From contig NZ_RBAM01000022.1 in the NCBI RefSeq assembly GCF_003626645.1, positions 1 to 59,957 on the forward strand: 59,957 nt of DNA. Reading direction: 5' to 3'. Each line of letters opens with the position of its first letter. Position 1 is the first letter of the stretch. This stretch comes from Streptomyces klenkii. GTDB lineage: Bacteria; Actinomycetota; Actinomycetes; Streptomycetales; Streptomycetaceae. The notes under the pieces were generated by a model. That model did not search any database and had not been told where the DNA came from. It saw only the letters and a program-made list of their open reading frames with translations. The position numbers were made by a program, and so were the translations under genes. Positions 1 to 8,119 of the stretch are shown here, piece by piece.

Positions 1-153
1 TGAGCTGGAAGTATGCCGCCCGCTCAGCGGTCAGCTTCTTCCGTCCCTGCGGCCTCCGGTCCCCCCGGATCTGGTGGTCCATCGCATCCCCTGAGCTGGG
101 GTGTTGCGACGACCACTAGAACGGAAGCCCGTCGGGAGGGGCGTTTTTGCTGG

Positions 154-600
154 TCAGGGGTGTTTGGCGGGGGTGCCGGGGTGGGAGCGTGGCGCGGGGG
201 CGGACTGGCCGTCAGAGGCGGGGAGGATCGGGAGGATCCTGCTCAGTCCGCTGGCCCTCAGCGCTTGAGCGACGGCGGGGCGCGGTGCGGCGAGGCAGAG
301 GTCGCCGCCGGAGTAGCGGGCGCTGCGGGCGGTGGCGACGAGCAGCCCGAGGCCCAGGGCGTCGCAGGAGGTGACGCCGGAGAGGTCGAGGGTCAGCCGG
401 CTTCCGGGGCTGTGGGACACGTGCAGGAGGCGCTCGCGCAGCCTCGGGACACCGGAGAGGTCCAGCCTTCCGCGGACGGTGAGCACGCGGTCCCGTGGGC
501 TGCCGGGGGGCGGGGAGTGACAGCGCGATGCGGACACGCGCCGGCCCGCCCCTCGGGGAACTTCGGCGGGGGCGGGGACGGTTTTGCGTTCTACGGGCAC
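154..600 (-). CDS. STAS-domain anti-sigma factor antagonist-like protein
   Basis: Single-domain STAS protein of the SpoIIAA/BldG type, about 148 aa, expected to bind an anti-sigma factor in the cytoplasm. The domain fills the middle (LTVRGRLDLSGVPRLRERL, then LTLDLSGVTSCDALGLGLL). The family's usual D-S-S-G-L-G phospho-acceptor loop reads D-A-L-G-L-G here, so the phosphorylatable Ser is missing and control by a partner-switching kinase looks unlikely. I chose GTG at 600 because GAGGAGG sits about 6 nt upstream; an ATG at 627 in the same frame lacks a ribosome site. The ends are basic and Pro-rich. No anti-sigma kinase gene is adjacent. Confidence 0.72.
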   Translation of the reverse strand: MPVERKTVPAPAEVPRGAGRRVSASRCHSPPPGSPRDRVLTVRGRLDLSGVPRLRERLLHVSHSPGSRLTLDLSGVTSCDALGLGLLVATARSARYSGGDLCLAAPRPAVAQALRASGLSRILPILPASDGQSAPAPRSHPGTPAKHP

Positions 601-723
601 CACGTGCCTCCTCGGAGCGGCTTGCATCTCGGTGCTGCCGGGGGCTGGGGCCTCACACCGCAGCCTAGTCCTGTCCGTACGTTACGAACAGGGCTGAACA
701 GAGCTGAACAGAAAGGCCCTTGT

Positions 724-1200
724 TCAGGTCTGCCGCGTGCTGCCCGTGTCGATGAGGATCTGTTCGGCCCTGGTGACGTTGTCGGCCCGTACGGCCCTGG
801 CCATCGCGGCGCGTGCCGCGTCGGGCGTCGCGTCGGGCGGGACCACCAGCAGAGCGAAGTGGTCGTTCTCGCCCCGGGTGATGAGGACCGTGTCGTCACC
901 GACCGGGAAGGAGTCGATGCGCACGACCCGGTCGTCGATGGTCAGCCGCGTCGGGAGCTCCTGCCAGGCACTCGCGTCCAGGCCGACGCGCGTGACGGGG
1001 CCGAGGTGCTCGGTCAGGGCGGTGATCAGGCCGGGAAGCTCGGCGCCGATGTCGCGGGAGCGCGGCCACCACGCGCCGTCCAGCACTCCCCCGCGCTCTT
1101 GCGTCGTCTCCAGCCGCAGGAGCGCCGTCCCGGGTTTCACGGCTCGGTGAATCGCTTCCGGCAGGAGCCCGGGAGGGTGTGGGGTGTCGGAATCGGCCAT
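724..1200 (-). CDS. DUF5994-type protein
   Basis: About 158 aa from the ATG at 1200. It matches the actinobacterial DUF5994 type: a Leu-rich start, then the hallmark GVLDGAWWPRSRDIGAELPGL, a V-T-R-V-x-L strand, and a FPVGDDTVLITRGENDHFALLVVPP segment. The function of the family is unknown. A second member with the same D-G-A-W-W-P-R-S-R-D motif lies on the opposite strand at 1503, so the two form a divergent paralogous pair around a roughly 300-base spacer. An upstream in-frame start at 1236 is possible but adds only a short unconserved leader. Confidence 0.7.
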   Translation of the reverse strand: MADSDTPHPPGLLPEAIHRAVKPGTALLRLETTQERGGVLDGAWWPRSRDIGAELPGLITALTEHLGPVTRVGLDASAWQELPTRLTIDDRVVRIDSFPVGDDTVLITRGENDHFALLVVPPDATPDAARAAMARAVRADNVTRAEQILIDTGSTRQT

Positions 1201-1502
1201 GGTGTGTGCTCGCCCGTCTCCGAGAGTTACGCGCATGCGCGAGAGTTACGCGCGCTCGCCCGCCGTCCGGGCTGTTCCGGCAGCACCGGGCGAAGCGCTC
1301 GCAGTAACCCCACCGTACTCCGCACGGCGGCGGCGGGCTCGCCCGCAGGACAATGCCTGGTCGCGCAGGGTCTCCGGGCCGCCTGCCGGAGTAGGGTGGG
1401 GAGACCGGGAGCACTTCGTACACCGGCCTCCATGCGGGTGTCGTTCCCGGTGAGTCACCCATGCCGGGCGATCGACGATGAGCCCGGGGGCAGGTTCAGA
1501 TC
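1201..1502. other. Divergent intergenic region
   Basis: About 300 bases between the two DUF5994-type genes. It must hold both promoters. A short direct repeat, CGAGAGTTACGCGC, occurs at 1219-1232 and again in near-identical form at 1239-1252 and may be an operator. I see no coding frame with support on either strand. Confidence 0.35.
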
Positions 1503-2153
1503 ATGGCTGTCACCATCAACCGCCCGACCACCGATGAGCATGCCCCTTCGCCGCCCGCTCGCCTGTCCCTGACGCCGGGGACGGTGCCGGGCCTGCTGGA
1601 CGGGGCCTGGTGGCCCCGCTCGCGCGATCTCTCCCGCGAGCTCCCCGCGCTGGCGGAGAGGCTGGACCACTCCTGGGGCCGGGTCACGCGCGTCACGGTG
1701 AATCCGACGTTCTGGCCCGTGATCCCGCGCAAGGTTCCCGTCGCCGGACACACGGTGCACGTGGGCTGGTTCGACAAGGAGCAGGACCCGCACAAGCTCC
1801 TGCTGTTCTCCTTCACCGCGGACCGCCTGGACCTGCTGATCATCCCGCCGGAGACCGACCCGGCCGCGGCCGCCCGGCTCATGTACGCCGCGACCACCCC
1901 CGGAAGCCTCCTCACCGCGAGCAAGCTGATGGAGGACGAGCGGACGGCCGACGATGCGACGGAGTCACGGAACAGCGAAGAGGAATGGGAGACCGAGGGT
2001 GGAACCGGGACCGGCACCGGGACTGGGACCGGCACCGGGACCGCGTCGCTGCCGGCCGGGAACCCGACCGGTCCTCCCCTCGCGCGTAACTGCCGCGAGC
2101 AACCGCGCGGGGACCGCGGGCGACTCCGGCTCTGCTCCGGCGAGGGGTGGTGA
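1503..2153 (+). CDS. DUF5994-type protein with Gly-Thr repeat tail
   Basis: 216 aa. The N-terminal 130 residues are a DUF5994-type domain with the GLLDGAWWPRSRDLSRELPAL hallmark at about residues 29-49 and a hydrophobic DRLDLLIIPPETDP strand. The last 60 residues are a non-conserved tail containing seven Gly-Thr dipeptides encoded by a 6-base tandem repeat (2001-2042), followed by Arg-rich sequence. The tail probably arose by repeat expansion and read-through into former non-coding sequence. The stop overlaps the next start by 7 nt, implying translational coupling. Function unknown. Confidence 0.68.
   Translation: MAVTINRPTTDEHAPSPPARLSLTPGTVPGLLDGAWWPRSRDLSRELPALAERLDHSWGRVTRVTVNPTFWPVIPRKVPVAGHTVHVGWFDKEQDPHKLLLFSFTADRLDLLIIPPETDPAAAARLMYAATTPGSLLTASKLMEDERTADDATESRNSEEEWETEGGTGTGTGTGTGTGTASLPAGNPTGPPLARNCREQPRGDRGRLRLCSGEGW
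2001..2042 (+). repeat. Seven copies of 6-base GGNACC-like repeat
   Basis: In-frame hexamer repeat (GGAACC, GGGACC, GGCACC, GGGACT, GGGACC, GGCACC, GGGACC) inside the C-terminal tail of the DUF5994-type gene. The unit is a multiple of three, so copy-number change alters only Gly-Thr length and does not shift the frame. Confidence 0.9.
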
Positions 2154-2449
2154 CCATGCCGTCCGAACGCGCCGCACCCGCCCCCGCGCCGGCGGAGCCG
2201 CTGCCGGCGGCGGGGCTCGCCGACGTCCGCATCGTCACCGCGTCCCCCGAGACCGCCCGCCGCGTCGCGGAAGTCCTCCGGCACTGCTTCGATTCCACTG
2301 AGCAGCGCAGCTACCCGGCCGGCCGCGGAGGCGGCACCCGGCTGCACCTCACCGTCGACACCACGCATCCCGCCGAGCCCGCGCGATCCTGGCTGGTGGC
2401 CAGCCGGGCTTCGGCGGCCGGCCGCCCACGGCACGACGACGAGCTCTGA
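2147..2449 (+). CDS. Small hypothetical protein
   Basis: 100 aa, not recognised with certainty. It starts with GTG overlapping the end of the DUF5994-type gene. An Ala/Pro-rich leader of about 25 residues is followed by a compact alpha/beta segment (DVRIVTASPETARRVAEVLR, then RLHLTVDTTHPAEPARSWL). That pattern is shared by many short Streptomyces proteins found beside DUF5994 genes. Its coupling to the upstream gene suggests joint expression. The true start may be the ATG at 2156. Confidence 0.55.
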   Translation: MVTMPSERAAPAPAPAEPLPAAGLADVRIVTASPETARRVAEVLRHCFDSTEQRSYPAGRGGGTRLHLTVDTTHPAEPARSWLVASRASAAGRPRHDDEL

Positions 2450-2534
2450 ACGGCCCGCGGCCGCCCCGCTGCCTCCCCTCGTCTTCCCCTCGTCCCGGAG
2501 GGCGAAGCCCGCGAAAGAACCGTACGGTTGGCCC

Positions 2535-2783
2535 ATGAGCGTCTTCATCAAACTGGTGGAAAACCGTCCGCCGAAGGAATACGCGAACGATCGGACGCCG
2601 GACATCTCCTACGACGACACCGTCGAAGGCAGTTCCGAGATCACTTACCAGTACGACGTGCTTCCCGGCGGCGCCCTGAGAATCCTGCGGATCGCCAAGG
2701 GGGAGGAAGCCGTCATCCATGCGGTCTACGCCCAGGGCCTGTGGTTCCGCGTCGAAGGCCTCTGCCGCGGCACTACGGAATAG
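2535..2783 (+). CDS. Small hypothetical protein
   Basis: 82 aa, beginning MSVFIKLVENRPPKEYANDR. It is predicted to be beta-rich, with an acidic middle (ISYDDTVEGSSEITYQYDVLPGGALRILRI) and a final V-Y-A-Q-G-L-W-F-R-V-E-G strand. No Cys, signal peptide or membrane segment. GC at third positions is lower than in neighbouring genes (for example AAA CTG GTG GAA AAC). Not recognised; possibly a single small beta-barrel domain. It stands alone, convergent with the ArsR-type gene. Confidence 0.6.
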   Translation: MSVFIKLVENRPPKEYANDRTPDISYDDTVEGSSEITYQYDVLPGGALRILRIAKGEEAVIHAVYAQGLWFRVEGLCRGTTE

Positions 2784-2824
2784 CGGCACTACGGAATAGC
2801 GGCCCGGCCAGGTGCCCCGCGGCC

Positions 2825-3943
2825 TCAGCGGAGGATTCCCTCCAGGAAGTCGCTGCTCAGGCGGGCCACCGCGCGGACGTCCAGCTGGTAGAGGACGTAG
2901 CGGCCGCGGCGGCGGGACGTGATCAGGCCCGCCTTCTTGAGGACGGACAGGTGGCGGGAGACCTCCGGGGGGCTGATGCCGAGGACGCCGGCCAGTTCGC
3001 CCGTGGTGTGCGGGGTGCGGGCCGTGCTGCGGCAGACCTGCATGCGGACGGGGTGGGCCAGGGCTTCGAGGCGGAGTTTGAGGAGGTCGACCGAGGTGGG
3101 GGCGGGCAGTTCGGGCGAGCCGACCGGGTAGTGGACGACGGGACGCCACTGCGGCCGGTGCAGGACCATCAGGTGCGGCCAGCCGAAGTGGGACGGGACG
3201 AGGGTGAGGCCCGGGCCCACCACGGAATCCGTCGCCGTGGCCCTTCCGTCGGCCAGCTTGTCGACCCGGATGCGGCGGCCGCCGTCCTCCAGGTGGAGGG
3301 CCGGGGAGACCGCGGCGAGCGCCTCGCGGAGCCCCTTGCGGCGCAGCAGCTGCGTCTTGTGCCGGACGTCGGCGGCCAGCCGGGGCTCGACGCGCTGCCA
3401 GATGTCCGCGAAGAACGCCTCGTCGCAGTCCTCGAACAGGCGGCGCACCCAGGCCCGTACGGAGGCCGGGTCCTTCAGCAGGCGCCCGGCGAACTCCACC
3501 TGCCGGGGCCCGCGGGCCGCCGCGAGCTCCAGGATCCGGGTGCGCGTCGGGCGGTGCGTCAGCGGCGACGGGCCGCCGATGCTGTACGAGGCGAGGCAGG
3601 CGAACTCCAGGGCCGTGGTGACGAACTGGTCGTCGTCCAGCCGGTCGAGGAGGTCCAGCTCCTCGGCGAGAGTCGCCCCGGGCCTGCCCGTGCCGCCGCG
3701 CAGCCCGGCCCAGGGCATGAACAGGTCGGAGAAGGTGGTGCGCCACAGGAAGTCGGCTTCCTGGAGGCGGTCGGCGAGGTCCGGGCGGAGCGCGGCGGCC
3801 GTGGCCGTGACCCAGCCGGCCAGCCCCGGGTGGTGGCCGGGCTCGGACAGCGCGTGCAGCGCGAGGCACAACTCGCCCATCGGCGACGTCTCGAAGACGA
3901 TCCGTTCGGTGGCCAGGCCGGTGATGTCTATGCTCACGCTCAC
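2825..3943 (-). CDS. ArsR-family transcriptional regulator with N-terminal DUF5937-like domain
   Basis: 372 aa from a GTG at 3943. The first 270 residues form the sensor-like DUF5937 region found in many Streptomyces ArsR proteins (MGELCLALHALSEPGHHPGL near the start). The C-terminal 80 residues are a winged helix: LEALAHPVRMQVCR, TTGELAGVLGISPPEVSRHL, KKAGLITSRRRGRYVLYQLD. No clear metal-binding Cys cluster is visible in the HTH region, so a small-molecule or protein signal is more likely than metal. It follows ogt with only 4 nt between and may be expressed with the repair genes. Confidence 0.82.
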   Translation of the reverse strand: MSVSIDITGLATERIVFETSPMGELCLALHALSEPGHHPGLAGWVTATAAALRPDLADRLQEADFLWRTTFSDLFMPWAGLRGGTGRPGATLAEELDLLDRLDDDQFVTTALEFACLASYSIGGPSPLTHRPTRTRILELAAARGPRQVEFAGRLLKDPASVRAWVRRLFEDCDEAFFADIWQRVEPRLAADVRHKTQLLRRKGLREALAAVSPALHLEDGGRRIRVDKLADGRATATDSVVGPGLTLVPSHFGWPHLMVLHRPQWRPVVHYPVGSPELPAPTSVDLLKLRLEALAHPVRMQVCRSTARTPHTTGELAGVLGISPPEVSRHLSVLKKAGLITSRRRGRYVLYQLDVRAVARLSSDFLEGILR

Positions 3944-3947
3944 GACG

Positions 3948-4484
3948 TCATGATGCCCGCTCCCGCGCGCTGCCTGCGCGTTCGAGGGCGAGCAGGCGCT
4001 GCTTCCGGGGCAGTCCGCCGCCGTAGCCGGTGAGGGCGCCGCTCGCGCCGACGACGCGGTGGCAGGGGACGATGATGCCGACGGGGTTGCGGCCGTTGGC
4101 CAGCCCCACGGCCCGGGACGCGGCCGGGCGGCCGATGCGGGCGGCCAGCAGGCCGTACGAGACGGTCTCCCCGTACGGGATCTCCAGGAGGGCCTGCCAG
4201 ACGGTGCGCTGGAAGTCCGTCCCGGCGAGCCCGAGGGGCAGGTCGAAGCGGGTGCGGGCGCCGGCGAAGTACTCCTCCAGCTGCTCGTGGGTCCGGGCGA
4301 ACACCGAGCCCGGGGCGTACGGTTGCGGCTCGCGCTCGCCGAAGGTCTCCTGGGGCGGGCGGTGGCGCTGGCCTTCCATGTACAGGCCGCTGAGCCGGTC
4401 GCCGGTGGCCACCAGGGTGAGGGGGCCGTACGGGCTGTCCACGACGGCGTACGAGCGGTGGGAGTGGTGGTCGTGGTGGGACAT
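3948..4484 (-). CDS. ogt: Methylated-DNA--protein-cysteine S-methyltransferase
   Basis: 178 aa suicide enzyme that transfers the methyl group from O6-methylguanine in DNA to its own Cys. The acceptor sits in the I-I-V-P-C-H-R-V motif (Cys about residue 141), preceded by the winged-helix region (FQRTVWQALLEIPYGETVSYG, with AASRAVGLANGRNP as the recognition segment). The N-terminus is His-rich (MSHHDHHSHR). It lies directly downstream of the Ada-AlkA fusion on the same strand, a classic adaptive-response arrangement. Three tandem ribosome-binding-site-like repeats precede the start. Confidence 0.93.
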   Translation of the reverse strand: MSHHDHHSHRSYAVVDSPYGPLTLVATGDRLSGLYMEGQRHRPPQETFGEREPQPYAPGSVFARTHEQLEEYFAGARTRFDLPLGLAGTDFQRTVWQALLEIPYGETVSYGLLAARIGRPAASRAVGLANGRNPVGIIVPCHRVVGASGALTGYGGGLPRKQRLLALERAGSARERAS

Positions 4485-4486
4485 GG

Positions 4487-4516
4487 TTCCTCCGTGTTCC
4501 TCCGTGTTCCTCCGTG
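4487..4516 (-). repeat. Triple tandem Shine-Dalgarno repeat upstream of ogt
   Basis: Three perfect copies of the 10-base unit CACGGAGGAA (minus strand) immediately upstream of the ogt start codon. Each copy carries a consensus GGAGGA. The proximal copy lies at a workable distance from the ATG; the other two are 10 and 20 nt further out. Confidence 0.85.
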
Positions 4517-4529
4517 ATGTGCGGCGGGT

Positions 4530-6059
4530 TCAGACCGGCATGCGGTTGATCTGGTGGTCACCCGTCGCCCACAGGTGCTGGACGGCGTACGACCGCCACG
4601 GCTGCCAGGCCCGTGACCTGCGGGTGAGGGCCGCGGGCGTGGCGGGCAGGCCGAGGTTCGCCGCGGCGAGGCGGACGCCGAGGTCGGTGGCGACGAAGGC
4701 GTCCGGGTCGCCGAGGGCGCGCATGGCGATCGTCTCCACGGTCCAGGGGCCCATCCCCGGCAGCGCGGCGAGCTGCTCCCGGGTGCGCTGCCAGTCGCTG
4801 CCCGGGCCGAGGTCGAGCCCGTCGGAGGCGAGCGCGGCGACGAGGGCGGTGAACGTACGGCGGCGCGCACCCGGCATGGCGAGGGTCCCGGGGTCGAGCT
4901 CCGCGAGGGCCGCGGGGGGCGGGAAGAGGTGGGTGAGGCCGCCGTCCGGGTCCTCGACCGGGGTGCCGTGGGCGGTGACGAGGCGCCCGGCGAGGGTGCG
5001 GGCCGCGGCCGTGGACACCTGCTGGCCGAGCACCGCGCGGAGGGCGAACTCGGCCGGGTCCACGGTGTGCGGCACCCTGCGGCCGGGGGCGCGGTCGACG
5101 AGCGGGGCCAGCAGCGGGTCCTCGCGCAGGAGCCCGTCGACGGCCTCGGGGTCCGCGTCCAGGTCGAGCAGGCGGCGGCAGCGGCTGACCGCGGCGGCCA
5201 GGTCCCGCAGGTCCGTGAGGGTCAGCCGGCAGCCGATGTGGCCGTCCGCGGGGCGGAGCGTCGCGATGCCGTGCCCGTGCGGCAGCCGCATCGTGCAGCG
5301 GTACGCCCCCTCCCGCCACTCCTCCGTGCCGGGGACGGCGGTCGCCGCCAGATGCCCGAACAGGTTGTCCGGGAAGAGCGGGGCGCGGTGGGGCAGGCGC
5401 AGGGAGACGGTGCCGGGGGTGGTGCCCGGGCCGGTGCCTCCCGCGGCGGGCTCCCGGTGCGCCCGGCCCGCCGCGCGGGTCCGCAGCTCGCTCGGGGAGA
5501 GCGCGAAGACCTCCCGCACGGTGTCGTTGAAGGCGCGGATGCTCGCGAACCCGGAGGCGAACGCGACTTCCCCCATCGGCAGGGGCGTCGTCTCGATCAG
5601 CAGCCGCGCCGTCTGGGCGCGCTGCGCGCGGGCCAGCGCGAGGGGGCCCGCGCCCAGCTCGGCGAGGAGCTGCCGCTCGACCTGCCGGGTGCTGTACCCG
5701 AGCCGCGCCCCGAGGCCCGGCACGCCCTCGCGGTCCACCACGCCGTCGGCGATCAGGCGCATGGCCCGGGCCGCCAGGTCGGCCCGCTCGTTCCAGCGGG
5801 GCGAGCCCGGGCTCGCGTCGGGCCGGCAGCGCTTGCAGGCGCGGAACCCGGCCTGCTGCGCGGCGGCCGCGCTCGGGTAGAAGGTCATGTTCCGCGGCTT
5901 GGGCGGCACGACGGGGCAGCTCGGGCGGCAGTAGATGCGGGTGGTGGTCACGGCAGTGAAGAACCACCCGTCGAAGCGGGCGTCCTTGGACTGTACGGCC
6001 CGGACGCACCGGTCCACGTCGTGGTGCATGCCATCGCTGTGCATGGCGTCGGTGTGCAT
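4530..6059 (-). CDS. alkA: Ada-AlkA fusion: methyl-sensing regulator and 3-methyladenine DNA glycosylase
   Basis: 509 aa three-part protein. Residues 15-80 are the Ada metal-binding domain with zinc-type Cys at about 44, 48, 75 and 78 (IYCRPSCP, ACKRCRPD). Residues 90-185 are an AraC-type HTH. Residues 205-500 are AlkA N-terminal and helix-hairpin-helix glycosylase domains (LAALPGMGPWTVETIAMRAL, catalytic Asp in FVATDLGV). It should sense methylphosphotriesters, activate repair genes and excise alkylated bases. The start was taken at 6059; the leader holds Met-His-x-Asp repeats. Ogt follows 45 bases downstream. Confidence 0.9.
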   Translation of the reverse strand: MHTDAMHSDGMHHDVDRCVRAVQSKDARFDGWFFTAVTTTRIYCRPSCPVVPPKPRNMTFYPSAAAAQQAGFRACKRCRPDASPGSPRWNERADLAARAMRLIADGVVDREGVPGLGARLGYSTRQVERQLLAELGAGPLALARAQRAQTARLLIETTPLPMGEVAFASGFASIRAFNDTVREVFALSPSELRTRAAGRAHREPAAGGTGPGTTPGTVSLRLPHRAPLFPDNLFGHLAATAVPGTEEWREGAYRCTMRLPHGHGIATLRPADGHIGCRLTLTDLRDLAAAVSRCRRLLDLDADPEAVDGLLREDPLLAPLVDRAPGRRVPHTVDPAEFALRAVLGQQVSTAAARTLAGRLVTAHGTPVEDPDGGLTHLFPPPAALAELDPGTLAMPGARRRTFTALVAALASDGLDLGPGSDWQRTREQLAALPGMGPWTVETIAMRALGDPDAFVATDLGVRLAAANLGLPATPAALTRRSRAWQPWRSYAVQHLWATGDHQINRMPV

Positions 6060-6189
6060 GCCGCCAGTATTGGCGCACCTCCCGCCCCGGATCCGGCGGA
6101 AATCCGACATCCATGTCGGAGGTGTGCTGTGCTTCAGTGGGGTTTCGGTGGGGCCGGTGTTGCTGGTGATCGTTAGGGGGGACAGAGAA

Positions 6190-8092
6190 ATGCGTGGGAT
6201 GAGTGATCAGATCAATGATCAGAGGAGTGGTCAGAGGCGTGATCAGGCGCGTCTGCGGGTGCCCGTCGGGGAGGACGCCCACCGGTGGGTGACCCGGGCC
6301 GCGTGCCGCCGCGTCCTGTTCGTCGTGCACAACGTCACCTCCGCCACCCGGCTGCTGGACGTGCTGCCGCTCTTCCGGGACGACCTCCGGGTGCAGCTGC
6401 TCGTGACGTGCACCGGGTCGTCGCCGTTCCTCGCCGGAGTGCCGGAGCTGCTGGCCTCCGTGGGGCTGCCCGTACTGCCCTGGGAGCAGGCCAAGGAGAC
6501 GCCCGTCGACCTGGCCGTATCCGCCAGCTACGGCGGCGAACTAGAGCTGATATGCGGGGATTTGGCCGTGCTTTCACACGGCGTTGGCTACAATAAGAGA
6601 TTGGCCACGCCGGACGCCGGACGCCGGACGCCGGACGCCGGACGCCGGACGCCGGACGCCGGACGCCGGACGCCGGACGCCGGACGCCGGACGCCGGACG
6701 CCGGACGCCCATACCCCCACCCCCGCGGCTCCCGTCTTCGGCCTCTCCCCCGACTGGCTGCTCCACGACGGCCGCCCCCTCGCCGCCGCGACCGTCCTCT
6801 CGCACCCCGAGCAGCTCGGCCGCCTGCGCGCCGCCTGCCCGGAGGCGGCCGGCACCGCCGTCCTCGCCGGTGACCCCTGCTACGACCGCATCCTCGCGGC
6901 CCTCCCCCACCGGGAGCGCTTCCGCCGGGCCCTCGGCACGGCCCCCGGCCAGCGGCTCGTCGTCGTCAACTCCACCTGGTCGCCCGGCTCCCTCTTCGGC
7001 GACGACGACTCCGAGGGCGACCTGCTGCCGTCGCTCCTCCCGCGGCTGGCCGCCGAGCTCCCCGCCGACGAGTACCGCACGGCCGCGGTTCTCCACCCCA
7101 ACATCTGGCACGGCCACGGACCCGGTCAGATACGGGCCTGGCTCGACCGGGCCCGCCGCGCCGGGCTCGCGCTCGTGGACCCGGTGGAGGACTGGCGGCA
7201 GGCGCTGATCGCCGCGGACTGCGTGATCGGCGACCACGGGTCCGTCACGTACTACGCGGCCGCCATCGGCAGGCCCGTCCTCCTCGGCGCCTTCCCCGGC
7301 GGCGCCCTCGACCCGGACTCGCCCGTCGCCGCCCTCGGCCGGGCCGCGCCGCGGCTGCGCCCGTACGACGACCTGCGCGCACAGGTCGACCACGCCGTCG
7401 ACCACCACGACCCGGGCCGCTTCCGCGCGCAGGCCGAGCACGTCAGCTCCGCGCCGGGCCGCTCCGCCGCACTCCTGCGCCGCGCGTTCTACGGCCTGAT
7501 CGGCATTCCGGAGCCCGCCGGCCGCCCCGCCCTCCTCGACCCGCTGCCGCTCCCGTCGTACGCGCCCGCCGAGCGCACCGCGCCCGTCCGCGTCCTCACC
7601 CGGCTGGCCGACGCCTCGGGCGCACCGGAGATCGCCGTGGTGCGCCGAGCGACGGACGACGGCCCGATGGATGCCGGCGACGACATCGGCCAGGACGCCC
7701 ACACCTCCGTCCATGAGGACACCCCCGACCCGGGCCGGCTGCGCGTCGCGGACGTGATCGTGCGGTACGCGGCGGCCGACGACCCGCGCGTCGGGCCGCC
7801 CGCCGCCTGGACCGCGGAGGTCCTCGGCCGCCACCCGGGCTGCGCGCTCGCCGTGTACGTCACGGGCCCCGGGCGCTGCACCGTCCGCACCCGCGCCGGC
7901 GACCTGCTGCGGCTCACCGCCCGCCCCGGCGCCGACGGCCGGGCCGACCTGTGCGACCCGGCGGCCCACGCCTCCGCCCTCCACGCCTGGCTCGCGGGCG
8001 GCAAGTCCCTGGAGGAGGCGGTGGGGAGCGGCATCACCGTCGTGACCGGGAGGGTCCACCACCGCGTGGACATCGAGCCGCTGCCCGGCTGA
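6190..8092 (+). pseudogene. CDP-glycerol glycerophosphotransferase-like gene, frame interrupted at a 7-base repeat (possible phase-variable gene)
   Basis: The N-terminal part begins at ATG 6190 after an AGGGGGGA ribosome site and encodes a Rossmann-like half (RVLFVVHNVTSATRLLDVL, then GDLAVLSHGVGYNKRLA). The C-terminal part continues one frame over (frame of 6584-8092) with the second GT-B half: PVFGLSPDWLLHDGRPL, AVLAGDPCYDRILAALP, WSPGSLFGDD, LHPNIWHG, ADCVIGDHGSVTYYAAAIGRPVLL. The two frames meet exactly in 14 copies of a 7-base repeat. Loss of one unit, or gain of two, would join them into one protein of about 630 aa. As read here the N-terminal frame ends at 6873. The family, often annotated as translation initiation factor 2, resembles CDP-glycerol glycerophosphotransferases. 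A basecalling or assembly error in the repeat is the main alternative. Confidence 0.75.
6611..6708 (+). repeat. 14 x 7-base tandem repeat (CGGACGC)
   Basis: Fourteen perfect, uninterrupted copies of CGGACGC. Any three copies encode seven residues (T-P-D-A-G-R-R) in all three forward frames. The unit is not a multiple of three, so each copy-number change rotates the downstream frame. The tract lies between the two halves of the glycerophosphotransferase-like gene. Confidence 0.97.
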
Positions 8093-8119
8093 GGCCGGCC
8101 GTACCGTCCGGCACCGCCG

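Noticed and set aside
13..1572. Long plus-strand ORF of about 519 codons
   Set aside because: It runs antisense through the STAS and DUF5994-type genes and has no recognisable domain; it exists only because of high GC.
6611..6708. CRISPR-like array
   Set aside because: Units are 7 bases, contiguous and identical, with no spacers.
6335..8062. Minus-strand ORF reading the 7-base repeat as G-V-R-R-P-A-S units
   Set aside because: The sense strand has clear GT-B-type protein sequence on both sides, so the antisense frame is a by-product of the repeat.
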